Shown: positions 24,851-34,039 of the stretch, piece by piece | How positions within the stretch are numbered: position 1 is the stretch's first letter | How the letters are laid out: every line of letters starts with the position of its first letter | DNA from: Melioribacter sp. | GTDB taxonomy: Bacteria > Bacteroidota > Ignavibacteria > Ignavibacteriales > Melioribacteraceae | Direction: 5' to 3' | DNA length: 64,000 nt | Assembly (NCBI GenBank): GCA_020723965.1 | Contig: DYHW01000007.1 | Coordinates: 1-64,000 of the forward strand | Made by a program: the position numbers and the translations under genes | Notes under the pieces: generated by a model | What the model was told of the DNA's origin: nothing | What the model saw: the letters and a program-made list of their open reading frames with translations, nothing else | Database searches by the model: none

Positions 24851-27043
24851 GTGAAGACAAATAATAAAAAATTATTCAACCGGAGATCTTTTCCTTTCCA
24901 TATTATTCTTCTGATCTCTCTTAGCGTTAACACGCATGTTTTTTCGCAGGAAGACTTATTAATTTTAGAGGAAAAACTTAAGAAAGCAGAAGGAACAGTT
25001 AAGGTCGATCTGCTAAATCAACTTGCCTTATTAAACCAAAGAATTTCATTAGATAAAGCAAAGCAGTTTGCCGAAGAAGCTCTAAAACTTTCCGAAAAGA
25101 TAAATTATTCACGCGGTAAAGCCGCAGCGCTAAAAAATATCGGCTTCAATTTATATTTGCTTAATCAGCTTGAGAAAGCAGAGCAGCATTATAGCCAAGC
25201 GCTTAATCTGCTTTTGGCAACAAAAGACAGTTTGGAATTGCCTGAATTATTTAACAACATTGGACTAATCTATTGGAGGAAAAACCAATTTACTAATGCG
25301 TTCGAGCTGTACAAACGCGCTCAACATATTGCAAAAAAAATGCATGATAAAAAACAAGAAGCACAAGCTATTAATTACATAGGTCTGATATTTTGGAAAT
25401 GGACAGATTATGCAAGAGCGCTAAACTATTTTTTCAATTCTCTCAAGCTGAAAGAAGAACTTCGCGACGATTTTGAGACCGGCGTTACTCTTAATAATAT
25501 CGCTTTCATTTATAATGAAGTCAATCAGCCGGATCTTTCTATTGAGCAGTCTAACAGAGCGCTTCAGCTTTCTAACAGACTGAACAACAAATATGTTTTA
25601 GGCAGGGCGTTGAACAATCTTGGCGCAAGTTATTTCTTACTTCAAGATTTTAATAAAGCGGTCTATTATTTAACAGAGTCGCTTAATATAAAAACAGAAG
25701 CGAGCGATAAGAGCGGAATGGCGTATGCGTTAAACGATTTGGGAAAAGCATTTTTTGCTCAGAAAAAATATTCGAAATCGGAAAATTATTTTGAGCAAGC
25801 TCTTGCCATACGTAAAGAATTAGAAGATAAGTATGGAACCACGACAACATTGCTTAACCTTGCAAAAGTTTTCAGAGCAAAAAGAAATTATACAGAAACA
25901 GAAAATTTGTTAAACGAAGTCATTCAAAATTCGTTATCTATAAAAAATAAAGATCTCGAAGCCGACGCATATAAAGAATATTCTCGTTTTGCTGAAGACA
26001 AAGGTGATCTTCTTAATGCGCTAAAATACATTAACATGTATTCAGCAATTATGGATACAATTCTAAACGAAAAGACGCGAGACAAGATGGCGGAACTTTC
26101 GGTTCACTATGATGTTGAGGCGAAGGAGAAACAGCTTGAGCTTCTTTCAAAAGAAGCAAAAATTCAACATTTGGAAATCGAAAAAGAGCAGAATAAAAAT
26201 ACAATTTTAATTTTGGCGGGCGCATTTATTATTCTAATATTGATTGCGCTAACCATTCGTTACAGATTTATAAAGTCTATCAAGAATCAACTTGAAGAAA
26301 AAAATAAAGAAATTGCAAAGAAATCATTAGAATTGGAGGAAGCTCTAGCTACCAAGAACAAGTTCTTTTCTATAATATCGCATGATTTGAAAAGTCCTTT
26401 TAACGGGTTGAAAGGCATTACCCAAGCTTTAATTGAAGACTACAAGGAATTAGATGATGAAAAAATTTTAGAATACCTTGATAAAATAAGCAAATCTTCA
26501 AAAGAAATTTACATGCTGCTTGAAAACCTTCTTGAGTGGTCTAGAATTCAAACTAAAAGAATAGACAGTAACCCGCGCAATTTTGATGTTTCAAAAGAAA
26601 TATTAAACGCGCTTAATCTGCTTCAGGCAACAGCCGATAGAAAAGAAATTGAGTTAATTAACAATGTAAAAGAAAACACGTTGATATATGCAGACCCAAG
26701 AATGATCAGCGTTGTTATTTTTAATTTTATTTCTAATGCTATCAAGTTTTCTCATAAGGGCGGAATTGTAAAAATATTTACGAGAGATATTGGACCTTTT
26801 TTAGAAATATCTGTTAAGGATAGCGGTATGGGCATCTCAAAAGAAATTCAGGAAAAATTGTTTAGGGTCGATTCAAAATATTCATCACTCGGAACTAATA
26901 ATGAAACAGGCACCGGGCTGGGGTTAATCATTTCCAAAGAAATGATCGAGATGAACGGAGGGGAAATTTATTTAGAAAGCGAAGAAGGTAAAGGAACCAC
27001 TTTCAGTTTTTCTGTACTTAAACAAGCAGAGAACAGCAATTAA
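24851..27043 (+). CDS. TPR-containing sensor histidine kinase
   Basis: Encodes 730 residues; GTG start. A signal or anchor segment (about 13-33), six to eight TPRs (about 35-400; ALNNIGLIYWRKNQFTNAFELY is one type), one membrane segment (about 450-470, ILILAGAFIILILIALTI), a coiled coil, then HisKA with the phospho-acceptor His in FFSIISHDLKSPFNG and a HATPase domain (DSGMGIS, TGTGLGL). The periplasmic TPR sensor is a common Bacteroidota layout. No response regulator is adjacent, so its partner is an orphan elsewhere. It is flanked by the DUF1015 and serC genes. Confidence 0.88.
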   Translation: MKTNNKKLFNRRSFPFHIILLISLSVNTHVFSQEDLLILEEKLKKAEGTVKVDLLNQLALLNQRISLDKAKQFAEEALKLSEKINYSRGKAAALKNIGFNLYLLNQLEKAEQHYSQALNLLLATKDSLELPELFNNIGLIYWRKNQFTNAFELYKRAQHIAKKMHDKKQEAQAINYIGLIFWKWTDYARALNYFFNSLKLKEELRDDFETGVTLNNIAFIYNEVNQPDLSIEQSNRALQLSNRLNNKYVLGRALNNLGASYFLLQDFNKAVYYLTESLNIKTEASDKSGMAYALNDLGKAFFAQKKYSKSENYFEQALAIRKELEDKYGTTTTLLNLAKVFRAKRNYTETENLLNEVIQNSLSIKNKDLEADAYKEYSRFAEDKGDLLNALKYINMYSAIMDTILNEKTRDKMAELSVHYDVEAKEKQLELLSKEAKIQHLEIEKEQNKNTILILAGAFIILILIALTIRYRFIKSIKNQLEEKNKEIAKKSLELEEALATKNKFFSIISHDLKSPFNGLKGITQALIEDYKELDDEKILEYLDKISKSSKEIYMLLENLLEWSRIQTKRIDSNPRNFDVSKEILNALNLLQATADRKEIELINNVKENTLIYADPRMISVVIFNFISNAIKFSHKGGIVKIFTRDIGPFLEISVKDSGMGISKEIQEKLFRVDSKYSSLGTNNETGTGLGLIISKEMIEMNGGEIYLESEEGKGTTFSFSVLKQAENSN

Positions 27044-27090
27044 AAATTTTATACATTACTCTAAACAGGCAAATAAATATAGGAGAAACT

Positions 27091-28176
27091 ATGGAAAAGA
27101 GAATTTATAATTTCAGCGCTGGACCAGCTATTCTACCAGAAGAAGTATTGTTGGAAGCACAGAAAGATTTGTATTCATATAAAGGATCGGGCATGTCCGT
27201 TATGGAAATGAGTCACCGCGGAAAAATTTTCGATTCAATTATAAAAGAAGCAGAAGCAGATTTAAGGCAGCTTCTAGATATTAGCGATAACTACTCGGTT
27301 CTCTTTTTGCAAGGAGGCGCTACTCTCCAATTCTCTATGGTTCCGCTCAATTTAATGCCTCTCCCAAATAAAGCCGACTATATAGTAACTGATGCTTGGG
27401 CAGAGAAAGCAGTTAAAGAAGCCAAAAGAGTTGGAACAGTAAATATTGCCGCTTCAACAAAATCTGAAAATTTTGTTCGCATTCCAAAACAGAACGAGTT
27501 AAAGCTTGATCCCGATGCTGCCTATCTTCATTTCACTTCTAACAACACAATTTTTGGAACTCAATGGAAAAAAGAGCCCGAAGCTGGAAATGTTCCTCTC
27601 GTTTGTGATGCTTCATCTGATTTTCTTCACAAGAAGATCGATATTAACAAATACGGATTGATTTACGCGGGCGCTCAGAAAAACATTGGACCTGCCGGCG
27701 TTACAGTTGTTACCATTAGAAAAGACTTGCTCGAAAGATCGTCCGACTATTTGCACACCTATCTCAACTACAAGATCCACGCTGAAAATGAATCGATGTA
27801 TAACACACCAACTACATTTGGAATTTATATTGCCGGATTAGTTTTCAAATGGCTTTTGAACATGGGCGGATTGGAAGAAATGTACACGCGCAACTTAGAA
27901 AAAGCCAAAATTTTATACGATGCTATAGATGCAAGTGAAGGTTATTACAAAGGGACTACTGTTAAAGAAGACCGCTCTTTGATGAACGTAACTTACAAAC
28001 TGCCAAATGAACAATTAGAAGAAAAATTTATAAGGGAAGCATCAGTAAAAGGATTTAGCGGATTGAAAGGACACAGATCCGTGGGCGGTGTGCGCGCTTC
28101 TATATATAATGCTTTTCCATTGAAAGGCGTTGAAGAGCTTGTTGAGTTTATGAAGGATTTTAAAGAGAAAAATTAA
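27091..28176 (+). CDS. serC: Phosphoserine aminotransferase
   Basis: Encodes 361 residues, the usual family length. It converts 3-phosphohydroxypyruvate and glutamate to phosphoserine, and also serves pyridoxine synthesis. Family hallmarks: YNFSAGPAILPEEVL at the start, GSGMSVMEMSHRG, LFLQGGATLQFSMVP, and the PLP-lysine context IYAGAQKNIGPAGVTVV. An AGGAGA site precedes the ATG and a terminator follows. serA and serB are not in the window. Confidence 0.96.
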   Translation: MEKRIYNFSAGPAILPEEVLLEAQKDLYSYKGSGMSVMEMSHRGKIFDSIIKEAEADLRQLLDISDNYSVLFLQGGATLQFSMVPLNLMPLPNKADYIVTDAWAEKAVKEAKRVGTVNIAASTKSENFVRIPKQNELKLDPDAAYLHFTSNNTIFGTQWKKEPEAGNVPLVCDASSDFLHKKIDINKYGLIYAGAQKNIGPAGVTVVTIRKDLLERSSDYLHTYLNYKIHAENESMYNTPTTFGIYIAGLVFKWLLNMGGLEEMYTRNLEKAKILYDAIDASEGYYKGTTVKEDRSLMNVTYKLPNEQLEEKFIREASVKGFSGLKGHRSVGGVRASIYNAFPLKGVEELVEFMKDFKEKN

Positions 28177-28236
28177 CACAAAAAGCTGTTTTGGTAATTT
28201 GCATGCAAATTCTAGCATGCGGTAGAAAAATGATAG

Positions 28237-28267
28237 CCCGATTTCATCTTGGAATCGGGTTTGTTTT
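28237..28267 (+). terminator. Rho-independent terminator after serC
   Basis: CCCGATT (28237-28243) and AATCGGG (28253-28259) form a perfect 7-bp stem with a 9-nt loop, followed by TTTGTTTT. Confidence 0.85.
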
Positions 28268-28281
28268 AAGGAGATGGGGAA

Positions 28282-28692
28282 ATGAAGGAGAAGTTTTTAT
28301 TTGGGTTAATAATTTTGCAGACAATAGCATGTTCACAAGATGAAAAAAAGATTGTTCTTTTCAGTACGGAATCTTTTGCTTACACAATGGAAACCGGCTG
28401 GGAGATCAATGGAACTGTCCGCGCTAAAGGATTTGAACAAAAAGAGAGCGGCAACAGATATTCTGCTAAACTTTCTTATTCGATTGATCTAGAAACACAA
28501 GACGGAAGATTGCTGGAGGGAATCGATTCCGGGCTGGTTGATAAAACCGCTAACGAGAAAATAGATGAATTAGAGATCAACATACAATTTCAACTCGATT
28601 CTACTTACAAAGCCGGCGGCTACAAAATTATTTTTAATGTAACCGATGATCTTTCAGGAAAAAAGCAGCGTTATAGAGTTATTGCCAGTTGA
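28282..28692 (+). CDS. Small putative lipoprotein, unknown function
   Basis: Encodes 136 residues. The N-terminus MKEKFLFGLIILQTIACSQ contains a lipobox-like TIAC, so the mature protein would be lipidated at about Cys17. The rest is predicted to be a beta-sandwich-like domain (WEINGTVRAKGFEQ, SAKLSYSIDLETQDG, YKIIFNVTDDLSGK). No family was recognised. GGAGATGGGG upstream is a strong ribosome site. It lies after the serC terminator, so it probably has its own promoter. Confidence 0.7.
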   Translation: MKEKFLFGLIILQTIACSQDEKKIVLFSTESFAYTMETGWEINGTVRAKGFEQKESGNRYSAKLSYSIDLETQDGRLLEGIDSGLVDKTANEKIDELEINIQFQLDSTYKAGGYKIIFNVTDDLSGKKQRYRVIAS

Positions 28693-28788
28693 GTAGATGA
28701 AAAACTTATAAGCGGGCTCTCTGAAACGCAGTTTGTTTTCATGACGAGCTTGAACAGGAAAAATATTAGCTCCTGAATAAAGATATCG

Positions 28789-28891
28789 AAAAATCACGTT
28801 AGTGCCAGCAAAATGGGGGGCACATTTGACAGCCCTCTTTATAGTATTGACAGAAATATTTTTGTGCCAAAGGCATTACCTCGTGATTTTT
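28789..28891. repeat. Long imperfect inverted repeat in intergenic space
   Basis: AAAAATCACGTTAGTGCC (28789-28806) pairs with GGCATTACCTCGTGATTTTT (28872-28891) with a small bulge, leaving about 65 nt between the arms. The outer flanks (AGATATCG and CAAGATATTTT) are also loosely symmetrical. There is no ORF inside. This could be a decayed MITE-like element or a structured RNA. It lies in the 325-base gap between the lipoprotein and lectin-like genes. Confidence 0.55.
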
Positions 28892-28922
28892 TATGTCAAG
28901 ATATTTTAAAAATGATTTTTCT

Positions 28923-28950
28923 CATCATCCATCAAACATCATCCATCAAA
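28923..28950. repeat. Two tandem copies of a 14-nt unit
   Basis: CATCATCCATCAAA occurs twice back to back. A small GCAGC/GCTGC hairpin follows at 28955-28967. Nothing coding is associated with it. Confidence 0.7.
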
Positions 28951-29017
28951 CACTGCAGCTTGCTGCGCTATGCTAAGTACAAATTACAACAACGCAAAAA
29001 TATTTCGGCTAAAGTTG

Positions 29018-29389
29018 TTACAGCTCACCAATAGCAAGCCACGTTCCGCCGATCAAATATATTTTAGAACCGCCCCATGTTTTTATTTCCATGCTGAAGC
29101 CGGTTTTATAAACCGATGTAACTTTTATATCGTACCGCGTATTTACACTTCTTTCTCCGTCAAATCGAGTTACACTTAGCATAACTTCTGGTTTTTCTTT
29201 GAATGGTTTTGGAAAAGTTATGTTCAATTGCAAAACTCTTTCCATTTCGCCGCCGGCAGCAAGCATATAATTTGAAATATTTCTATCCGCGTTAAAAACC
29301 CCGGTTTGCGCTTTGATTTGTGCAGTAAGTGATGAAGCCGAAAAAATGCAAAGTACAAAAAGACCGAGAACAAAAGTCAATTTTTTCAT
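29018..29389 (-). CDS. Small secreted H-type-lectin-like protein
   Basis: Encodes 123 residues. Signal peptide about 1-23 (VLGLFVLCIFSASSLTAQ). The mature region of about 95 residues follows the H-type lectin pattern: ITFPKPFKEKPEVMLSVTRFD, then RYDIKVTSVYKTGFSMEIKTW and a terminal GGTWLAIGEL. In this family the fold is a six-stranded sandwich that binds sugars in trimers. The sugar specificity cannot be read from sequence. A GGAGCGC ribosome site precedes the ATG. Isolated gene. Confidence 0.72.
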   Translation of the reverse strand: MKKLTFVLGLFVLCIFSASSLTAQIKAQTGVFNADRNISNYMLAAGGEMERVLQLNITFPKPFKEKPEVMLSVTRFDGERSVNTRYDIKVTSVYKTGFSMEIKTWGGSKIYLIGGTWLAIGEL

Positions 29390-29455
29390 TTGAGCGCTCC
29401 TTTTTTTGTTTACAAATAGATGATTATTTATCTCTACGTTTAAAGAAATAACCTG

Positions 29456-30979
29456 TTATTCTAAAGAGCCAACAATTTTTTCCACTTCTTCTAAAATTTC
29501 ACAGCTCTTAACAACCTCTTTCATCTTTGTGTGATCGGGATAGAGAGGACGATCAACATCAAGATGATCAACATATTTGCGAACGATCTCTTTTGCTTTA
29601 GCAGCGCCCCGCCCGTTTGTGAAATTGCGGAAATCGAGCGCTTGAGCAGCGGCAATAAATTCAATTCCCAGAACCCCGAAAGCGTTGTCTAATATTTGTG
29701 CGTTTTTAATCGCGGTATTCATTCCCATCGAAACAAAATCTTCTTGGTCTGCCGCTGCGGGAATAGATTGAATAGACGCCGGCGTTGATAATATTCTCTG
29801 TTCAACAATTAACGTATCGGCAGTGTATTGGCTAAGCATCAAACCAGAAAACATGCCTGCGCCTTTTGTTAAGAAAGCGGGCAGTCCAATGCTTAGCGCT
29901 GGATTGAGCAATCTGTTCAATCTCCGTTCTGAAAGCACGCTGACCATTGTAACTGCAGCGCCAATCATATCCATTGGCAAAGAAACCGGCGTTCCCTGAA
30001 AATTTGCGCCTGTTAAAGTAAGTTTATGCTGCGGTATAAAAATTGGGTTATCGCCAACTCCGTTCAATTCAATTTCTACTTGGCTTTTTGCATAAGCAAT
30101 TGCATCGTGGGCTGCGCCAATAACTTGAGGCGATGACCGCATTGAGTATGCATCTTGAACTTTCATTTTTAATTTACCGGTTTGCAAGTCGCTTCCTTCA
30201 ATGCATTTCATAATTGCGCGGGCGCTTCGAACTGCACCTTTGAATCCGCGCACTTCATGAAGCCGGGAATCGTAAGGCTTTAAGTTAGCATATAACGCTT
30301 CAAGAGACATTGCGCATGCAATCTCTGTTTGTTTAAGCCATCGGTTGATATCGTAAATTTGTATTGCGCTCATTGCTGTAAGAAGATTAGAACCATTGAT
30401 TATGCCGAGTCCATCGCGCGCCTGCAGCCCTGGAATTTTTATTCCAGCTTTTTCAAATGCGTTTCTACCGGGTAATCTTTCTTCCTTATAAAATGCTTCC
30501 CCTTCGCCCATCAGTAACAAAGCAATTTGACTCATTGGCGCTAAATCTCCACATGCGCCTACAGAACCTTTCTGACATACAACCGGCGTTACACCTTTGT
30601 TCAGCATTTCAACTAACGTTAAAGTAATTTCGGGACGAATGCCGGACATTCCGTGCGAGTGCACGTTTATGCGTCCGGCTATTGCGCCGCGGACGTATTC
30701 GATAGGTGCGTGTTCGCCAATTCCTGCTGCGTGATTGTAAATTAAATATTTTTGAAAATCTTTTACCTGTTCATCATTCAACACAACTTCGGAAAATTCT
30801 CCTATGCCTGTATTAACTCCATACATAATTTCGCGCGCTTGAATTTTTTCTTCGAGCATAGCGCGGCATTTTTTTATTCTTTCGAGAGCAGAAGGGTGAA
30901 GTTCTACTTTTTCGTTGTGGCGGGCTACTGCAACTAATTTTTCTGCGGTAAGATTTGAACCACCGAGAATAATTGACAT
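29456..30979 (-). CDS. MIO-family aromatic amino acid ammonia-lyase/aminomutase paralogue with ACG triad
   Basis: Encodes 507 residues from the ATG at 30979 (AGGAG 5-6 nt upstream); an upstream in-frame start is unsupported. The family (HAL/PAL/TAL) eliminates ammonia from His, Phe or Tyr using MIO made from an Ala-Ser-Gly triad. Here the segment is KGSVGACGDLAPM, giving Ala142-Cys143-Gly144. Catalytic Tyr53 (MYGVNTGIG) and the selectivity pair position 82-83 (Asn-His) are visible. Conserved GDNPIF, NFQGTPVSLPMD and SIPAAADQEDFVSMG are present. No hutU, hutI or hutG is nearby, so ordinary histidine catabolism is not indicated. It lies 195 nt downstream of its paralogue. Confidence 0.85.
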   Translation of the reverse strand: MSIILGGSNLTAEKLVAVARHNEKVELHPSALERIKKCRAMLEEKIQAREIMYGVNTGIGEFSEVVLNDEQVKDFQKYLIYNHAAGIGEHAPIEYVRGAIAGRINVHSHGMSGIRPEITLTLVEMLNKGVTPVVCQKGSVGACGDLAPMSQIALLLMGEGEAFYKEERLPGRNAFEKAGIKIPGLQARDGLGIINGSNLLTAMSAIQIYDINRWLKQTEIACAMSLEALYANLKPYDSRLHEVRGFKGAVRSARAIMKCIEGSDLQTGKLKMKVQDAYSMRSSPQVIGAAHDAIAYAKSQVEIELNGVGDNPIFIPQHKLTLTGANFQGTPVSLPMDMIGAAVTMVSVLSERRLNRLLNPALSIGLPAFLTKGAGMFSGLMLSQYTADTLIVEQRILSTPASIQSIPAAADQEDFVSMGMNTAIKNAQILDNAFGVLGIEFIAAAQALDFRNFTNGRGAAKAKEIVRKYVDHLDVDRPLYPDHTKMKEVVKSCEILEEVEKIVGSLE

Positions 30980-31173
30980 CTCTACTCCTAATGAAATTGA
31001 TTGTTTCTTATGCAACTTAAGAATTGTAAGTGAAAAAATTGAGAATAATTTTTAACTCTATTTATTTGGAATGGAAAAAATCTGCTTGAACATATCAAAT
31101 AATTTTGAAAAATAATTTAATTAGATTCATGAAATCTAAAGAAATCCTTCTGACATAAACGATCTAGTTGTAG

Positions 31174-32730
31174 TTATAAAAGTTTTATAGTTCGTTCAAC
31201 AGCTCTTAAAATATCGCCATTCTTTACCAACTGTAAAATCTTCTGTATGTCTTTATACAAAACACGATCTTGTCTTAAGGGAGGAACAACTTTGCGGATA
31301 GATTGATATGCTTTTTTTGTTCCGAGTCCGCATTGTAGAGGTTTCAAAAATTCTACGCCTTGTGCGGCGGTTAGCAGCTCAATAGCAATTACCGCTTGAA
31401 CATTTTTCAAGATCTGGAAACATTTACGAGCAGCAATAGAACCCATCGAGTTATGATCTTCTTGATTTGCTGAGGTAGGAATTGAATCTACACTTGCAGG
31501 GTGCGCCAAAACTTTATTTTCAGAAACAAGAGAGGCGGCAGTGTATTGAGCTATCATCAATCCGGAATTAAGTCCCCCTTTAGAGGTAAGAAATCTTGGA
31601 AGCTGGCTAAGCGAACCGTTTACCATCCTTTCAATTCTTCTTTCAGAAACATTAGCAAGTTCAGAAAGCGCGATTGACATAAAATCCATTGCGAGCGCAA
31701 TCGGTTGTCCGTGAAAATTTCCCCCCTCAATATGGTCGCCGTCATCAGCAAAGATCAACGGATTATCAGTAACAGCATTTAACTCAACCTTAATACGAGA
31801 GGCGGCATAATCTATTGCATCGCGTGAGGCGCCGTGAATTTGAGGAATGCAGCGAATTGAATAAGAGTCTTGCACGCGCGGGTCGTTATGAATGTGTGAA
31901 GAACGTATCTGACTGCCAGCCAGAAGCGCCAATAAATTTTTTGCGGTTGAGATTTGTCCGGCGTACGGACGCAGCCGGTGCAAACGAAGATCGTATGCCT
32001 TGTCTGTTCCCCGTAAAGCTTCGTGAGAAAGAGCGGCGGATATATCGGCTGTTCTTATAATTTTTTTTGCTTCTATGCAGATCCACGCAGCAAAGGCAGT
32101 CATCATTTGCGTGCCGTTGATGAGAGCGAGCCCCTCCTTTGCGCCAAGTTTTACTGGCGCTAAATCAAATTTTTTGAATGCAGATTTAGAAGAAAAAATT
32201 TTTGAATTAACGGCAGTATCTTCAACAACGTTTTTTATTATTTGCACGTCTCCTTCTCCGATCATTGCCAGCACAAGATGCGAAAGGGGCGCAAGGTCTC
32301 CGCTCGATCCAACCGAACCCTGAGAAGGAATAATTGGAATAATGTTGCAATTGATCATGTCAATCAGATGTTGAAGAGTAGAAAGACGAATGCCAGAGTT
32401 TCCGCGGGCAAGGGCATTAGCGCGCAGAAGCATCATAATTTTAACAATATGGGGGGGCAAATTTTCTCCAACGCACGCCGCATGGCTAACAATCAAATTT
32501 CTTTGCAGCGTTTCTGTATCTCTCTCTGAAATCTTTACGTTCGAAAACTCGCCAAAACCGGTAGTAACGCCGTAAATCACTTTGTCTTCTTTAATCCATT
32601 TTTCTATTAGTGCGCGTGATCTGTTGATTCTTTTTTTTGCATCGTTAGATAAAACAACTCTTCGGTTCTCTCTAATAAACTTTTCAATTTTTTCTAGGGT
32701 TATCGATTTTCCATCAATTACAAGTTTCAC
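31174..32730 (-). CDS. Histidine ammonia-lyase-like MIO enzyme with SSG triad
   Basis: Encodes 518 residues with a GTG start at 32730, preceded by AGAAGG at 6-nt spacing inside the end of hflX; the nearby ATG is out of frame. Numbering coincides with Pseudomonas HutH: Tyr53 (IYGVTTGFG), Ser82-His83 as in HAL, and the MIO segment QGSVGSSGDLAPL giving Ser142-Ser143-Gly144 instead of Ala-Ser-Gly. TDNPLIF, NFHGQPIALAMDF and SIPTSANQEDHNSMG match HAL. Histidine deamination to urocanate is the likeliest reaction, but no other hut genes are present. It is coupled to hflX (2-nt spacing). Confidence 0.86.
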   Translation of the reverse strand: MKLVIDGKSITLEKIEKFIRENRRVVLSNDAKKRINRSRALIEKWIKEDKVIYGVTTGFGEFSNVKISERDTETLQRNLIVSHAACVGENLPPHIVKIMMLLRANALARGNSGIRLSTLQHLIDMINCNIIPIIPSQGSVGSSGDLAPLSHLVLAMIGEGDVQIIKNVVEDTAVNSKIFSSKSAFKKFDLAPVKLGAKEGLALINGTQMMTAFAAWICIEAKKIIRTADISAALSHEALRGTDKAYDLRLHRLRPYAGQISTAKNLLALLAGSQIRSSHIHNDPRVQDSYSIRCIPQIHGASRDAIDYAASRIKVELNAVTDNPLIFADDGDHIEGGNFHGQPIALAMDFMSIALSELANVSERRIERMVNGSLSQLPRFLTSKGGLNSGLMIAQYTAASLVSENKVLAHPASVDSIPTSANQEDHNSMGSIAARKCFQILKNVQAVIAIELLTAAQGVEFLKPLQCGLGTKKAYQSIRKVVPPLRQDRVLYKDIQKILQLVKNGDILRAVERTIKLL

Positions 32731-32732
32731 AT

Positions 32733-34013
32733 TTAACCTTCTGTTTTTTTTCTTGATTTTATAATTTGTTGAATTTGTTTATGAACGGACGAGTTAGCTC
32801 GATAAGAAATAACAATCTTATCTTCCTCATAAACTGCAGATAAAATTTCTGCCATTTCATAAAGCTGTGCCGCAAATTTTGATTCGCTGTGGTCCAGTTC
32901 AATTTTATCCTCTGCAAAATCTTTCTCGTAAATATCGAGGAGCATCTTTTTCAAATTTGTGATGTTAATACCGCGTTCGGCAGAAATAAGAATGCTGTTT
33001 TTGTAATTATTCAAGACGTAGTCAATTCTCGCTTTATCTTTGAGTGCGTCAACCTTATTGAAAATTTTTATCTGAATTTTTTTATGACTATTCAACTCTT
33101 CAAGCGTGGAATCAACAACTTTAATGTGGTCTTCAAAAAAATCGTGCGACACATCTACAACGTGAAGAATTATGTCTGCATCCCGCACAACATTAAGTGT
33201 GCTCTTAAAAGAAGCAATAAGATTATGCGGAAGTTTTCGTATGAATCCCACAGTATCGCTAAGCAAGATTTTTTTATTTTTCCCGAGATTGTAAGACCGT
33301 GTAGTGGAATCGAGAGTAGCGAACAATTTATCTTCTGCAAGTACATTCGCATCTGTCAGTAAGTTGATCAATGTTGATTTGCCGGCGTTCGTGTATCCAA
33401 CCAGGCAAGCGTTAACAAACTCTTTTCTTCCCGCGTTTTTAATTGTTTGTTGTGCTTCTATTTTTTTTAGGTCGGCTTTTAATTTACTAATACGAGTGCG
33501 GATCATCCGCCGGTCGGTTTCAATTTGAGTTTCGCCGGGTCCTTTAGTTCCAATGCCGCCGTACTGTTTTGATAAGTGAGTCCATGCGCGGGTCAATCGA
33601 GGAAGCATATATTGAAGCTGAGCCAGCTCAACTTGTGTTTTTGCTTCACGAGTTTTTGCGTGCGATGCGAAAATATCTAATATCAATCCGCTTCTGTCTA
33701 AAATTTTTCGTTCACAAAGTTTTTCAAGGTTACGCACTTGAGAGGAATTAAGATCGTCATCAAATACCACAAGCCGAATATCATTTAGTTCGATAAGCTG
33801 AGCGATCTCTTCGGCTTTTCCTTTGCCGATAAAGTACGCAGGATCGATACGCGGACGATCTTGAATAATCTTAAAAACAGTAACAGCTCCGGCTGTGCTG
33901 GCTAAAAGCTCAAGCTCTTCAAGATGTTCTTCAACTTGTTCTTTTGAATAATTGCCAGTTACAAGCGCAATCAATATAGCGCGTTCTTTTTGTTTGTTTT
34001 GTATGGTTATCAT
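32733..34013 (-). CDS. hflX: Ribosome-associated GTPase HflX
   Basis: Encodes 426 residues. The N-terminal HflX domain (ELELLASTAGAVTVFKIIQ, PAYFIGKGKAEEIAQLI, VVFDDDLNSSQVRNLEK) is followed by a coiled-coil region (YGGIGTKGPGETQIETDRR) and the G domain with G1 GYTNAGKST, G3 DTVGF and G4 NKVD. HflX splits stalled ribosomes under stress. It lies 26 nt after the BatA-like gene and 2 nt before the ammonia-lyase gene, all on the minus strand. Confidence 0.95.
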   Translation of the reverse strand: MITIQNKQKERAILIALVTGNYSKEQVEEHLEELELLASTAGAVTVFKIIQDRPRIDPAYFIGKGKAEEIAQLIELNDIRLVVFDDDLNSSQVRNLEKLCERKILDRSGLILDIFASHAKTREAKTQVELAQLQYMLPRLTRAWTHLSKQYGGIGTKGPGETQIETDRRMIRTRISKLKADLKKIEAQQTIKNAGRKEFVNACLVGYTNAGKSTLINLLTDANVLAEDKLFATLDSTTRSYNLGKNKKILLSDTVGFIRKLPHNLIASFKSTLNVVRDADIILHVVDVSHDFFEDHIKVVDSTLEELNSHKKIQIKIFNKVDALKDKARIDYVLNNYKNSILISAERGINITNLKKMLLDIYEKDFAEDKIELDHSESKFAAQLYEMAEILSAVYEEDKIVISYRANSSVHKQIQQIIKSRKKTEG

Positions 34014-34039
34014 TTTTTCGTTGACATGCTAATTGTAAA

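Noticed and set aside
28813..29179. Two plus-strand ORFs overlapping repeats and the lectin-like gene
   Set aside because: They run through the inverted and tandem repeats and antisense to a better-supported gene.
29456..32730. A histidine utilisation (hut) operon
   Set aside because: Only two lyase paralogues are present; no urocanase, imidazolonepropionase or formiminoglutamase gene adjoins.
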